Assembly: GCA_903890265.1 (NCBI GenBank)
Contig: CAITAM010000184.1
Location: forward strand, 1-14,114
Source: an uncultured Pseudomonadota bacterium
GTDB taxonomy: Bacteria > Pseudomonadota > Gammaproteobacteria > Steroidobacterales > Steroidobacteraceae
Length of the DNA: 14,114 nucleotides
Direction: 5' to 3'
Under the pieces are notes generated by a model, which was not told the DNA's origin, ran no database searches, and was given only the letters and a program-made list of their open reading frames with translations. The position numbers and the translations under genes are program-made. This document shows, piece after piece, positions 6,770 to 13,848 of the stretch (position 1 is the stretch's first letter; each line of letters begins with the position of its first letter).

Positions 6770-7222
6770 TCAGGACGTCTCGCCCAGGCGTTCGACGCGA
6801 AGCACCGTGCCATCCACCCCGACGACGCGCACCCGGCTGCCCGCCGGCAGGTCGGGGCCGCTGACCGTCCACACGCCGTCCCCGACGCGCGCCCGGCCCT
6901 GGCCACCGACGATCGGCTCGATGAGCTCACAGACCTGGCCCTCGTACCGCAGGCCGCGGCGATTGAGTGCCGACATCGGCTCCGGCGCCTGGCGCGCGCG
7001 CCAGGCGCGGTAGGTCGCGACGGCACCGAGCGCGAGCAGCCCGAACAGAATCACCTCGAGCCGCCAACCGAGCGGAAAGAGTGCGCCAAGCGCCGCGACG
7101 ATCCCCGCCGCCACCGCGAACCAGAGAAACACCGCACCGGGAAAGAGCGCCTCCAGGATCCCGAGCACGAAGGCGAGCGCCAGCCAGTGGGACGGTGACA
7201 GCGTGAAGGTGGCGCCCGTCAT
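6770..7222 (-). CDS. NfeD-like membrane protein (YbbJ-type), partner of QmcA
   Basis: A 150-residue protein of the short NfeD class, nearly the same length as E. coli YbbJ (151). Three hydrophobic helices (about 12-28, 30-49 and 54-72) are followed by a basic loop YRAWRARQ and a soluble beta-rich OB-fold domain from about 88 to 146, with the typical GLRYEGQVCELIEPIVGGQGRARV-like layout and the VGVDGTVLRVE end. NfeD proteins are encoded next to SPFH-domain proteins and are thought to act with them in membrane quality control or microdomain organisation. The ATG at 7222 is 8 nt after the qmcA stop and lacks a clear ribosome binding site, which points to translational coupling. No protease domain is present, unlike the long NfeD forms. 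Confidence 0.9.
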   Translation of the reverse strand: MTGATFTLSPSHWLALAFVLGILEALFPGAVFLWFAVAAGIVAALGALFPLGWRLEVILFGLLALGAVATYRAWRARQAPEPMSALNRRGLRYEGQVCELIEPIVGGQGRARVGDGVWTVSGPDLPAGSRVRVVGVDGTVLRVERLGETS

Positions 7223-7230
7223 GGCAGCGG

Positions 7231-8241
7231 TTACGGTGCTGACGGCGGGAAGCCGCGCGGCAGCGTGTCGAACGGCGGCGGCGGCGCGCCGGCCGGGGAG
7301 TCGGTCGTGGCGGGCTTCGGCTTTGGCGCCGCGCCGCCGCCGACCGCGGCCCGGGCGAGTTCACCGATGCCGCCCAGCGCGCCGAGCAGCGCCGTGCCCT
7401 CGTAGGGCAGCAGGATCACCTTCTGGTTGTCGGCCGAGGACACCGCCTTGAAGGCCTCGACGTACTTCTGCGCGATGAAGTAGTTGAGCGCATTGACGTT
7501 GCCGCTCGCGATGGCGTTCGAAACCAGGGTCGTCGCGCGCGCCTCGGCCTCGGCCGCACGCTCGCGGCCCTCGGCATCGCGGAATGCCGCCTCGCGGCGA
7601 CCCTCGGCATCGAGCATCACCGCCTGCTTCTCGCCCTCGGCGCGCAGAATCGCCGCCTGCCGCGCGCCTTCCGCCTCCAGAATGCTGGCGCGCTTCAGGC
7701 GCTCGGCCTTCATCTGCCGGCCCATCGCATCGACGATGTCCGCGGGCGGACGGATGTCCTTGATCTCGATGCGCGTGACCTTGATACCCCACGGGCTCGT
7801 CGCGTCGTCGACGACCTTGAGCAGCCGGTGATTGATTTCGTCGCGCTTGGACAGCGACTCGTCGAGGTCGAGCGCACCGACCACGGTGCGGATATTCGTC
7901 ATCGTCAGGTTGATCACCGCAAGCTGCATGCGATCGACCTCGTAGGCAGCCTTCGCCGCGTCAAGGACCTGGAAGAACACGACCGCATCGATGCCGACGA
8001 TCGCATTGTCCTTGGTGATGACTTCCTGGCGCGGCACGTCCAGCACCTGCTCCATCATGTTCATGCGCCGGCCGATGCTGTCGACGAAGGGCACGAGGAC
8101 GTGCAGGCCGGGCTCGAGCGTGCCGCGGTACTTGCCGAAACGCTCGACCGTGTACTCGTAGCCCTGGGGGACGACGCGAAGGCCGCGCGAGAGGGTCACG
8201 GCGATGAGCAGGACGAAGGCACCAAACACGAAGAGTGACAT
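7231..8241 (-). CDS. qmcA: SPFH/Band 7 membrane protein QmcA (stomatin-like)
   Basis: A 336-residue stomatin/prohibitin-type protein. An N-terminal membrane helix (about 2-19) is followed by RVVPQGYEYTVERFGKY-type sequence opening the SPFH domain (about 21-180), with the characteristic DVPRQEVITKDNA at 68-80 and GIKVTRIEIKDIRPP at 152-166. Residues about 170-240 form an alanine- and glutamate-rich coiled coil containing four 11-residue repeats. IAQKYVEAF and KVILLPYEG near 256-282 match QmcA (E. coli 305 residues). SPFH proteins assemble into large ring or cage oligomers in the membrane and modulate proteases such as FtsH. The ATG at 8241 has GAGG 9 nt upstream. A proline-rich tail (about 303-336) goes beyond the family core. 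It forms a pair with the NfeD-like gene. Confidence 0.94.
   Translation of the reverse strand: MSLFVFGAFVLLIAVTLSRGLRVVPQGYEYTVERFGKYRGTLEPGLHVLVPFVDSIGRRMNMMEQVLDVPRQEVITKDNAIVGIDAVVFFQVLDAAKAAYEVDRMQLAVINLTMTNIRTVVGALDLDESLSKRDEINHRLLKVVDDATSPWGIKVTRIEIKDIRPPADIVDAMGRQMKAERLKRASILEAEGARQAAILRAEGEKQAVMLDAEGRREAAFRDAEGRERAAEAEARATTLVSNAIASGNVNALNYFIAQKYVEAFKAVSSADNQKVILLPYEGTALLGALGGIGELARAAVGGGAAPKPKPATTDSPAGAPPPPFDTLPRGFPPSAP
7552..7683 (-). repeat. four 33-bp in-frame repeats within qmcA
   Basis: Residues 187-230 of the QmcA protein consist of four consecutive 11-residue units, each with an AEG core: ILEAEGARQAA, ILRAEGEKQAV, MLDAEGRREAA and FRDAEGRERAA. Codons differ between copies, so the repeat is kept at protein level. 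An 11-residue period fits a right-handed (hendecad) coiled coil, as in the C-terminal coils of SPFH proteins. Confidence 0.85.
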
Positions 8242-8281
8242 GACGGTAAGCCTCGCGGACGGATGCGGTTCGCAGGCTTTG

Positions 8282-8287
8282 AGTATA
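8282..8287 (-). promoter_or_regulatory. candidate -10 box for the qmcA-nfeD pair
   Basis: TATACT on the minus strand matches TATAAT at five of six positions, within the 62-nt gap between the mnmG stop and the qmcA ATG, about 40 nt before the start codon. The expected -35 region falls in the end of mnmG and is a poor match. It would let qmcA-nfeD be expressed apart from mnmG. Confidence 0.45.
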
Positions 8288-8303
8288 CGCCTGCGCGCCG
8301 GGA

Positions 8304-10205
8304 TCAGCCGTTGGCGCGCCTGAGGTGCACGAGCAGCAGCGCCACCGCCGCCGGGGTTACGCCCGGCACGCGGGCGGCCTGGCCGACGGTGGCCGGTCGC
8401 ACGTGGCTCAGGCGCTCGACGACCTCGGTCGACAGACCGCGGATGTCGGCGTAGGACAGCGTGGCCGGCAGCGCCATCGATTCGGCGGCTGCCTGGCGCT
8501 CGATCTCGGCGGCCTGGCGCTGCACATAGCCGGCGTAGGTCGCCTCGACGTCGACGCCGATCTCGACCTGCGCCGGCAGGCGCGGATCGAGGCTCGCCCA
8601 GTCGGGCCGACCGACCGACGAGAGCGCCGTCAGCGCGGCATGGCCGACGCCGGGCCGGCGCAGCAGGTCAAGCGCCGTCGAGTCGTGCGCGAGCGGTCCA
8701 CCCAGCCAGTCGGCGACGTCCGCGGGCGTGCCCGTGCCGCCGACGAAATGGATGCCGGCCAGTCGCTCGGTCTCGGCCCGAATGGCCTCGGCCTTGGCCA
8801 GCACGAACCCGGCGCGTTCGTCTGACACGAGGCCGAGCGTGCGGGCGATCGGTGTCAGGCGCAGGTCGGCGTTGTCCTCGCGCAGGCTGAGCCGGTATTC
8901 GGCGCGGCTGGTGAACATGCGATAGGGTTCGGGCGCGCCGCGCGTGATGAGATCGTCGATCATCACGCCGATGTACGCTTCGGCGCGGCCGGGCGCCCAG
9001 GGCGCCTCGCCCCGGCTGTGGCGCGCGGCGTTCAGCCCCGCGATCAGACCCTGCGCGGCGGCTTCTTCGTAGCCGGTGGTGCCGTTGATCTGGCCGGCCA
9101 GGAACAGCGCCCCGAAAACCTTCGATTCGAGCGAGGGCTTGAGCGCGCGCGGATCGTAGTAGTCGTATTCGATGGCGTAGCCCGGGCGGGTGATGTGGGC
9201 CCGCTCGAGCCCGGCGATCGAGTGCACGAGCTCAAGCTGCACATCGAACGGCAGCGACGTGGAGATGCCGTTCGGATAGACCTCGTGCGTGGCGAGGCCT
9301 TCGGGCTCGAGAAAGATCTGGTGCGCCTCGCGTGCGGCAAAGCGCTGCACCTTGTCCTCGATGGACGGGCAGTACCGCGGACCGGTGCCCTCGATCTGGC
9401 CGTTGAAGAGCGGCGAGCGGTCGAGTGCTGCGCGGATGATCGCGTGACTCGCCTCGTTGGTGGCCGTGATGTGGCAGGGCACCTGACGCGGGTGGTCGGC
9501 GGCGCTGCCGAGGAAGGACAGCACCGGCAGCGGGTCGTCGCTGTGCTGGGCGACGAGCCGCGAGGTGTCGATCGTCCGCCCGTCGAGGCGCGGCGGCGTG
9601 CCGGTCTTCAGCCGCCCGACCGGCAACCCGAGTTCGCGCAGCCGCTCGGCGAGCCGCACGGACGCGCGGTCCCCGGCGCGGCCACCGCTCGAGGTGGCGG
9701 CACCGACGTGCAGGCGCCCGCCGAGAAACGTGCCGGCGGTCAGCACGACCGCCGCGGCCCGGAACTCGATACCGCCGTCGGTGACGACGCCCCGTACCGC
9801 ACCGTGCGCTTCGAGCACGTCGACCACCTCGGCCTGGAACAGGTCAAGGTTCGCCGCCGATTCCACGGCAGCGCGGACGACGGCGCGGTACAGGGCCCGA
9901 TCGGCCTGGGCGCGCGTCGCGCGCACGGCCGGCCCTTTGCTCGCGTTCAGGACGCGCAGCTGGATCGCCGCCCGGTCGGCCGCCGTTGCCATCAGGCCGC
10001 CAAGCGCATCGATCTCGCGCACGAGCTGGCTCTTGCCGATGCCGCCGATCGCCGGATTGCAGCTCATCATCCCGAGCGATTCGACACTCTGCGTCACGAG
10101 CAGCGTACGCGCACCGACCCGCGCCGCGGCGAGCGCCGCTTCGGTGCCGGCATGACCGCCACCGACGACGATCACCTCGTAGCGCGTGGGGTGGCTGAAG
10201 TGCAT
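8304..10205 (-). CDS. mnmG: tRNA uridine 5-carboxymethylaminomethyl modification enzyme MnmG (GidA)
   Basis: FAD-dependent enzyme that, with MnmE, installs the (carboxymethyl)aminomethyl group on the wobble uridine (U34) of certain tRNAs in the cytoplasm. The 633 residues match E. coli MnmG (629). Visible landmarks: the FAD-binding VVGGGHAGTEAA at 13-24, MSCNPAIGGIGKSQLV with Cys49, LNASKGPAVRATRAQ at about 86-100, RLKTGTPPR at 198-206, GPRYCPSIEDK with the second conserved Cys279, IFLEPEG, NGISTSLPFDVQ, AGQINGTTGYEEAAAQGL and the C-terminal GLSTEVVERLSHVRPATVGQAARVPGVTPAA. The start at 10205 leaves eight residues before the FAD fold, as in homologues. The frame stays open far upstream of this ATG, but that part is antisense to the hydrolase gene. 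rsmG is not the next gene here. Confidence 0.98.
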   Translation of the reverse strand: MHFSHPTRYEVIVVGGGHAGTEAALAAARVGARTLLVTQSVESLGMMSCNPAIGGIGKSQLVREIDALGGLMATAADRAAIQLRVLNASKGPAVRATRAQADRALYRAVVRAAVESAANLDLFQAEVVDVLEAHGAVRGVVTDGGIEFRAAAVVLTAGTFLGGRLHVGAATSSGGRAGDRASVRLAERLRELGLPVGRLKTGTPPRLDGRTIDTSRLVAQHSDDPLPVLSFLGSAADHPRQVPCHITATNEASHAIIRAALDRSPLFNGQIEGTGPRYCPSIEDKVQRFAAREAHQIFLEPEGLATHEVYPNGISTSLPFDVQLELVHSIAGLERAHITRPGYAIEYDYYDPRALKPSLESKVFGALFLAGQINGTTGYEEAAAQGLIAGLNAARHSRGEAPWAPGRAEAYIGVMIDDLITRGAPEPYRMFTSRAEYRLSLREDNADLRLTPIARTLGLVSDERAGFVLAKAEAIRAETERLAGIHFVGGTGTPADVADWLGGPLAHDSTALDLLRRPGVGHAALTALSSVGRPDWASLDPRLPAQVEIGVDVEATYAGYVQRQAAEIERQAAAESMALPATLSYADIRGLSTEVVERLSHVRPATVGQAARVPGVTPAAVALLLVHLRRANG

Positions 10206-10316
10206 GCGCGGATCTTCGCGCCCGCGGGTCCGCGCCGCAAGGCGGTCAGCGTGCGCCACGTCACGGCTGCGGGCGGCGGCCGTAGTGCCCCGACCGGGCC
10301 CGTGGAACAATGCGCC
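10206..10316. promoter_or_regulatory. divergent spacer between mnmG and the hydrolase gene
   Basis: These 111 nt separate two genes that point away from each other, so promoters for both the mnmG cluster and the hydrolase-ABC unit are expected here or inside the gene starts. The sequence is very GC-rich. I see no convincing -10/-35 pair on either strand; TTGTTC on the minus strand near 10304-10309 is the only reasonable -35-like hexamer. Neither start codon has a strong ribosome binding site (a GGAAC-like stretch precedes the hydrolase ATG). Confidence 0.5.
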
Positions 10317-11789
10317 ATGCCGTTTTTTCCTGCCGTGGTAGCGCTCGCCTGCCTCCTCCTGATGGCGCCGTCCGTGGCGCCGGCCGAGGCCCGTGACGAG
10401 GCCCGTGCCGGTGCCACGGGGTCGGCACGTCTCGCGCTCAGCGACTGCCGCCTGCGCTCGGAGGGTGCGCCCGGCGTCAGCGCCCGCTGCGGCACGCTGA
10501 CGGTCCCGGAGGACTACGCAGCGCCCGGTGAGCGCGGCATCACGCTTCGTGTTGCGGTCGTGCCGACCCTGAGTGCGCACCCCGGCGAGCCGCTCTTCGT
10601 ACTCGCCGGCGGCCCGGGGCAGGCCGCGACCGATTTTTACAGCGCCGTGGCACCCGCCTTTGGCTTCGTCGCCCGCCACCACGACGTGGTGCTGGTCGAC
10701 CAGCGCGGCACGGGCGGCTCGCAGCCGCTCAAGTGCCAGCTGCCCGAGGACCCCGTGGCGAGTCAGGCGAGCCTCGCGCAACTGGAGGCGCTGTCGCGCG
10801 CCTGCCTGCGCTCGCTGGACGGCCGGCCGGCGTTCTACACGACCAGCGTCGCGGTGCGTGACCTTGATGCCGTGCGCGAGGCTCTCGGCATCCCGCAACT
10901 CAGCCTCTACGGCGCCTCCTACGGCACGCGGGTGGCGCAGCATTTCGTCCGTCGCTACCCCGACCGTGTGCGGCGCGTGATCCTGGATGGCGTGGTCGAT
11001 CCGTCGACCGTCGTCGGCGCCACGGCCACGGCCGACTCGGCCGCGGCGCTCGCGAAGGTCCTCGCCCGCTGCGCAGCAAACGCCCGTTGCCACGCGACGT
11101 TCCCGGATCCCGCCGCAGACCTTGCCGCAGCAAAGGCGCGCGTCGGCGCCCGGCCGGTCGCGGTGGCGCTCGCGGACCCCGCCACCGGCGCACCGCGTGA
11201 CGTCACCATCAGCGACGACGAGCTGTCGGGCGCGCTCCGGCTGCTGTCCTATTCGGGTGCCTCGGCCGCACTCATCCCACTGCTGCTGCACAGCGCAGCG
11301 GCCGGCGATTTCCGGCCGCTCGCGGCGCAGGTGCTGCTCTACGGACAGAAGCTCGATGCGCACCTCGCCTACGGCATGCACCTCGCGGTCGTCTGCACGG
11401 AGGATGCGCCGGACTTCCCGCCCGGTTCCGCGACGAGTGCCGACCGGCAGCTCGCGGCGCTCGCCGCGATGTGCCGTCCCTGGCCCGCCGGGGTCCGGGA
11501 CGCCGATCTGCGGGCGCCGCTTCGTGCCGCGGTGCCCGCCCTCGTGCTCTCGGGTGAGGCGGACCCCGTGACGCCCGCGGCGAACGGAGCCCGCGCGGCG
11601 GCGGGGTTTGCCGGTGCGCGACACCTCGTGCTGCCGGGCCAGGGTCACGGTCAGCTCGGCACGGGCTGTGTCCCGGAACTCATGGCGGCTTTTCTCGGCG
11701 AGGCGGCCGCGAGCGCGCTCGACACCCACTGCATCGATCGACTGCGGCCGGCGCCTTTTTTCCTCGACTACGCGGGACCCGCGCCGTGA
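10317..11789 (+). CDS. exported alpha/beta hydrolase with TAP-like C-terminal domain (peptidase S33-like)
   Basis: A 490-residue alpha/beta-hydrolase of the tripeptidyl aminopeptidase-like group. Residues 1-25 form a signal peptide ending near APAEA, so the enzyme is periplasmic or secreted. The oxyanion-type GGPG is at 98-101, VDQRGTGGS at 127-135, the nucleophile elbow GASYG with Ser201, then a lid region (about 230-350), and in the C-terminal TAP-like part Asp416 in SGEADPVTP and His444 in GQGHG: a complete Ser-Asp-His triad. Several cysteines (44, 58, 140, 163, 252, 258, 386, 451, 472) could form disulfides, which fits export. Family members release N-terminal residues or short peptides, but some act as esterases, so the substrate is open. 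The ATG at 10317 is the one that gives the signal peptide. Its stop overlaps the start of the ABC ATPase gene. Confidence 0.88.
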   Translation: MPFFPAVVALACLLLMAPSVAPAEARDEARAGATGSARLALSDCRLRSEGAPGVSARCGTLTVPEDYAAPGERGITLRVAVVPTLSAHPGEPLFVLAGGPGQAATDFYSAVAPAFGFVARHHDVVLVDQRGTGGSQPLKCQLPEDPVASQASLAQLEALSRACLRSLDGRPAFYTTSVAVRDLDAVREALGIPQLSLYGASYGTRVAQHFVRRYPDRVRRVILDGVVDPSTVVGATATADSAAALAKVLARCAANARCHATFPDPAADLAAAKARVGARPVAVALADPATGAPRDVTISDDELSGALRLLSYSGASAALIPLLLHSAAAGDFRPLAAQVLLYGQKLDAHLAYGMHLAVVCTEDAPDFPPGSATSADRQLAALAAMCRPWPAGVRDADLRAPLRAAVPALVLSGEADPVTPAANGARAAAGFAGARHLVLPGQGHGQLGTGCVPELMAAFLGEAAASALDTHCIDRLRPAPFFLDYAGPAP

Positions 11790-12511
11790 TCGAGGTCCGC
11801 GCCCTGCGTAAATCCTTCGGTCCACTCGCCGCCGTGCAGGACGTCGGCTTTGTCGCACCCGATCAGGCCGTGACGGGCCTGCTCGGCCCGAACGGCGCCG
11901 GCAAGTCGACCACGCTGCGCATGATCTACACGGTGCTCACGCCGGACGCGGGCGAGGTGCGCATCGACGGCATCGACGGCGTGCGGGACGGGGCTGCCGC
12001 CCGCCAGGCGATCGGCGTGCTGCCGGCACAGCCGGGCCTCTACCGCGAGCTCTCGGTGCGCGAGAACATCCGCTACTTCGGCGCCCTGCACGGCATGGCG
12101 CGCGCGCCACTCGCGCGGCGCGTGGACGAACTCATCAGCCAGCTGTCGTTGGGCGACTGCGCCAGCCAGCGCGCCGGTCGTCTCTCGCAGGGCCAGCGCG
12201 TGAAAACCGCACTCGCCCGCGCGCTCGTTCATTCGCCGCGCAACGTGCTGCTCGACGAGCCGACCAACGGCCTCGACGTGCCGGCGATCCGCGCGCTGCG
12301 CGAGATCATCCTTTCGCTCAAGGCCGAGGGCCGCTGCGTGCTCTTCTCGAGCCACGTCATGCAGGAGGTGGCGGCGGTCTGCGACCGGCTCGTGGTGATC
12401 GCCGGCGGGCGCGTCATTGCCGAGGCCACCCCCGCCGCGCTCGCCGAGGCGCACGGCGGCAGCCTCGAGGATGCCTTCGTCGCGGCGGTCCGTGCCGCAG
12501 GACACGGCTGA
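11786..12511 (+). CDS. ABC transporter ATP-binding protein (NatA-like)
   Basis: A 241-residue single nucleotide-binding domain that powers an ABC-2 type exporter. All motifs are present: Walker A GPNGAGKST at 34-42, Q-loop Gln82 in LPAQPGLYRE, signature LSQGQ at 133-137, Walker B VLLDEP at 154-159, D-loop NGLD at 161-164 and switch His190 in FSSHVMQE. It resembles NatA-type ATPases (sodium or drug export) and lacks extra domains. The start is a GTG at 11786 that overlaps the hydrolase stop in GTGA, so it is probably translated by coupling; a good ribosome binding site is missing. The stop overlaps the permease ATG by one base (TGATG). Substrate cannot be read from the ATPase. Confidence 0.94.
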   Translation: MIEVRALRKSFGPLAAVQDVGFVAPDQAVTGLLGPNGAGKSTTLRMIYTVLTPDAGEVRIDGIDGVRDGAAARQAIGVLPAQPGLYRELSVRENIRYFGALHGMARAPLARRVDELISQLSLGDCASQRAGRLSQGQRVKTALARALVHSPRNVLLDEPTNGLDVPAIRALREIILSLKAEGRCVLFSSHVMQEVAAVCDRLVVIAGGRVIAEATPAALAEAHGGSLEDAFVAAVRAAGHG

Positions 12512-13713
12512 TGCCCGTCAGCGCCGCTGGCCAGTTTTTCACGGTGCTGCTGAAGGAGCTGCGGGAATCGCTGCGCGACCGGCGCACGCTCTGGACCGCG
12601 CTCCTGCTCGGGCCGATCGGCGGCCCGCTGCTCTTCACGCTGATGATGAGTCTCGGCATCGAACGCGGCCAGACCGACACGCGCGAGCCGGCGCGGCTCG
12701 TCGTGGTGGGCGCGGACTACGCCCCCGAGCTCGTCGGCTTTCTCGAAAGCAACGGCGCCGAGCTGCGGCCGGTCGAGGCGGCCGGCGATCCCGAGCGGGC
12801 AGCGCGCGCGGCACTCGAGGCCAAGGCGGCCCGCGTGGCGCTCGTGATCGAGCCGCAGTTCGAGTCGCACCTGCGCGCCGGCACGCCGGCGCCGCTCGAG
12901 CTGTTGTCCGACAGCTCCGACCGCCATGCCGACGGGGTCAAAGCGCGCATCGCGCGCTGGCTGCACGGCTACGGCGCCGCGCTCGGCGCGATGCGCCTGC
13001 AGGCGCGCGGCGTGAGCCCGGACCTCGTGTCGCCGCTGAGCGTCGACGACGTCGACACCGCGACGCCGACCCGCCGCTCGCTGGTCATGCTCGGCATGCT
13101 GAGCTACTTCATCCTGCTCGCCACCCTGGTCGGCGGCCTGCACATTGCGATCGACACGACGGCCGGTGAACGGGAGCGGGGCTCGCTCGAGCCGCTGCTG
13201 ACGCTGCCCGTGGCGCGCGCCACGCTCGTGCTCGGCAAGCTGGCCGCCGCCTGCGTCTACATGACCGTGGCCCTTGTCGTGACGCTCGCGGCCTTCAGCG
13301 TCGCCCTGCCGCACGTGGGCCTCGAGACCGTCGGCATGCGCGCCAATTTCGGGCTGCCGGTGAGCGCACGGATCTTCCTCGTCGTGCTGCCGTTCGTGCC
13401 GGTTGGCGCGGCGCTGCTGACGCTCGTCGCCTCCTTTACGCGGACCTACCGCGAGGCCCAGACCTGGCTCAGCCTCGTGCTCCTGGTCCCGACCCTGCCG
13501 ATCGTCGTCGCCTCGCTCTACCAGATCGAGCCGGAAGCCCGTTACGCCATCGTGCCGAGCCTCGGCCAGCACCTGATGATCACCGCGCTCCTGCGCGGCG
13601 ATGGCCTGCCGTGGCCGCTGTGGTGGCTGTCGCTCCTGTCGTGCACGGCGCTCGCCTCGGCACTGGCCGGCGTGTCGCTCGCGCTGTGGCGCCGGGAGTC
13701 CCTGCTCGGCTGA
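12511..13713 (+). CDS. ABC-2 type transporter permease (NatB-like)
   Basis: A 400-residue membrane subunit with the NatB/ABC-2 topology: an amphipathic N-terminus (TVLLKELRESLRDRRT), TM1 at about 28-49, a large extracytoplasmic domain at about 50-190, and then five more helices (about 192-214, 243-266, 286-308, 316-336 and 370-392). The cytoplasmic loop after TM2 carries ERERGSLEPLLTLPV (about 220-234), the typical segment that contacts the ATPase in this family. It has only one permease gene, so the exporter is presumably a homodimer of permease plus two ATPases. Known relatives export sodium ions, drugs, lipids or peptides; the substrate here is unknown. It is the last gene of the hydrolase-ATPase-permease unit. 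Confidence 0.92.
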   Translation: MPVSAAGQFFTVLLKELRESLRDRRTLWTALLLGPIGGPLLFTLMMSLGIERGQTDTREPARLVVVGADYAPELVGFLESNGAELRPVEAAGDPERAARAALEAKAARVALVIEPQFESHLRAGTPAPLELLSDSSDRHADGVKARIARWLHGYGAALGAMRLQARGVSPDLVSPLSVDDVDTATPTRRSLVMLGMLSYFILLATLVGGLHIAIDTTAGERERGSLEPLLTLPVARATLVLGKLAAACVYMTVALVVTLAAFSVALPHVGLETVGMRANFGLPVSARIFLVVLPFVPVGAALLTLVASFTRTYREAQTWLSLVLLVPTLPIVVASLYQIEPEARYAIVPSLGQHLMITALLRGDGLPWPLWWLSLLSCTALASALAGVSLALWRRESLLG

Positions 13714-13754
13714 GCGGCGGGGAATCCCTGACACGCTTTTGCGCGCCGGGGCAG

Positions 13755-13790
13755 TTGATTGGTGCACCGCGATTATCTTTACATAAATAT
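13755..13790 (+). promoter_or_regulatory. AT-rich candidate promoter before the small membrane protein
   Basis: TTGATT (13755-13760) resembles a -35 box and is followed by an A/T-rich island at 13771-13790, which stands out in GC-rich surroundings. Several imperfect -10 hexamers fit (for example TTTACA at 17-nt spacing), but none is strong. The palindrome GGTGCACC at 13761-13768 lies between the two and could be an operator. The rest of the 135-nt gap (13714-13848) holds no gene that I can support. Confidence 0.35.
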
Positions 13791-13835
13791 GAAGTGCGCT
13801 TGGCCGGCCGCCTGGGCCTGTCCTCCCGCACCGCC

Positions 13836-13841
13836 AGGGAG
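13836..13841 (+). promoter_or_regulatory. ribosome binding site of the small membrane protein
   Basis: AGGGAG lies 7 nt before the ATG at 13849. It decides the start: the same frame is open further upstream (to about 13759), but that part has no such site and would put an odd Pro/Ala/Trp/Cys-rich stretch in front of the membrane helices. Confidence 0.7.
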
Positions 13842-13848
13842 CGGATTC

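Noticed and set aside
9018..10316. A long plus-strand frame antisense to mnmG, in phase with the hydrolase gene.
   Set aside because: Its translation is Arg/Gly/Asp/His-rich without domains, typical of the complement of GC-rich coding DNA; the signal peptide and family match of the hydrolase begin only at 10317.
10206..11858. The mnmG reading frame continues open on the minus strand for about 550 codons upstream of its ATG, which would suggest a giant N-terminal fusion.
   Set aside because: The extension is antisense to the clearly real hydrolase gene, is dominated by Arg, Gly, Ala and His with no domain pattern, and MnmG has a perfect full-length start at 10205.
12229..13767. A 512-codon minus-strand open frame opposite the ABC genes.
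   Set aside because: It is a low-complexity His/Gln/Arg-rich shadow of the ATPase and permease, which carry complete family motifs on the plus strand.
13759..13848. An upstream extension of the small membrane protein to an 84-residue form.
   Set aside because: No ribosome binding site, odd Trp/Cys/Pro-rich composition, and overlap with the AT-rich candidate promoter; the ATG at 13849 has an ideal AGGGAG.
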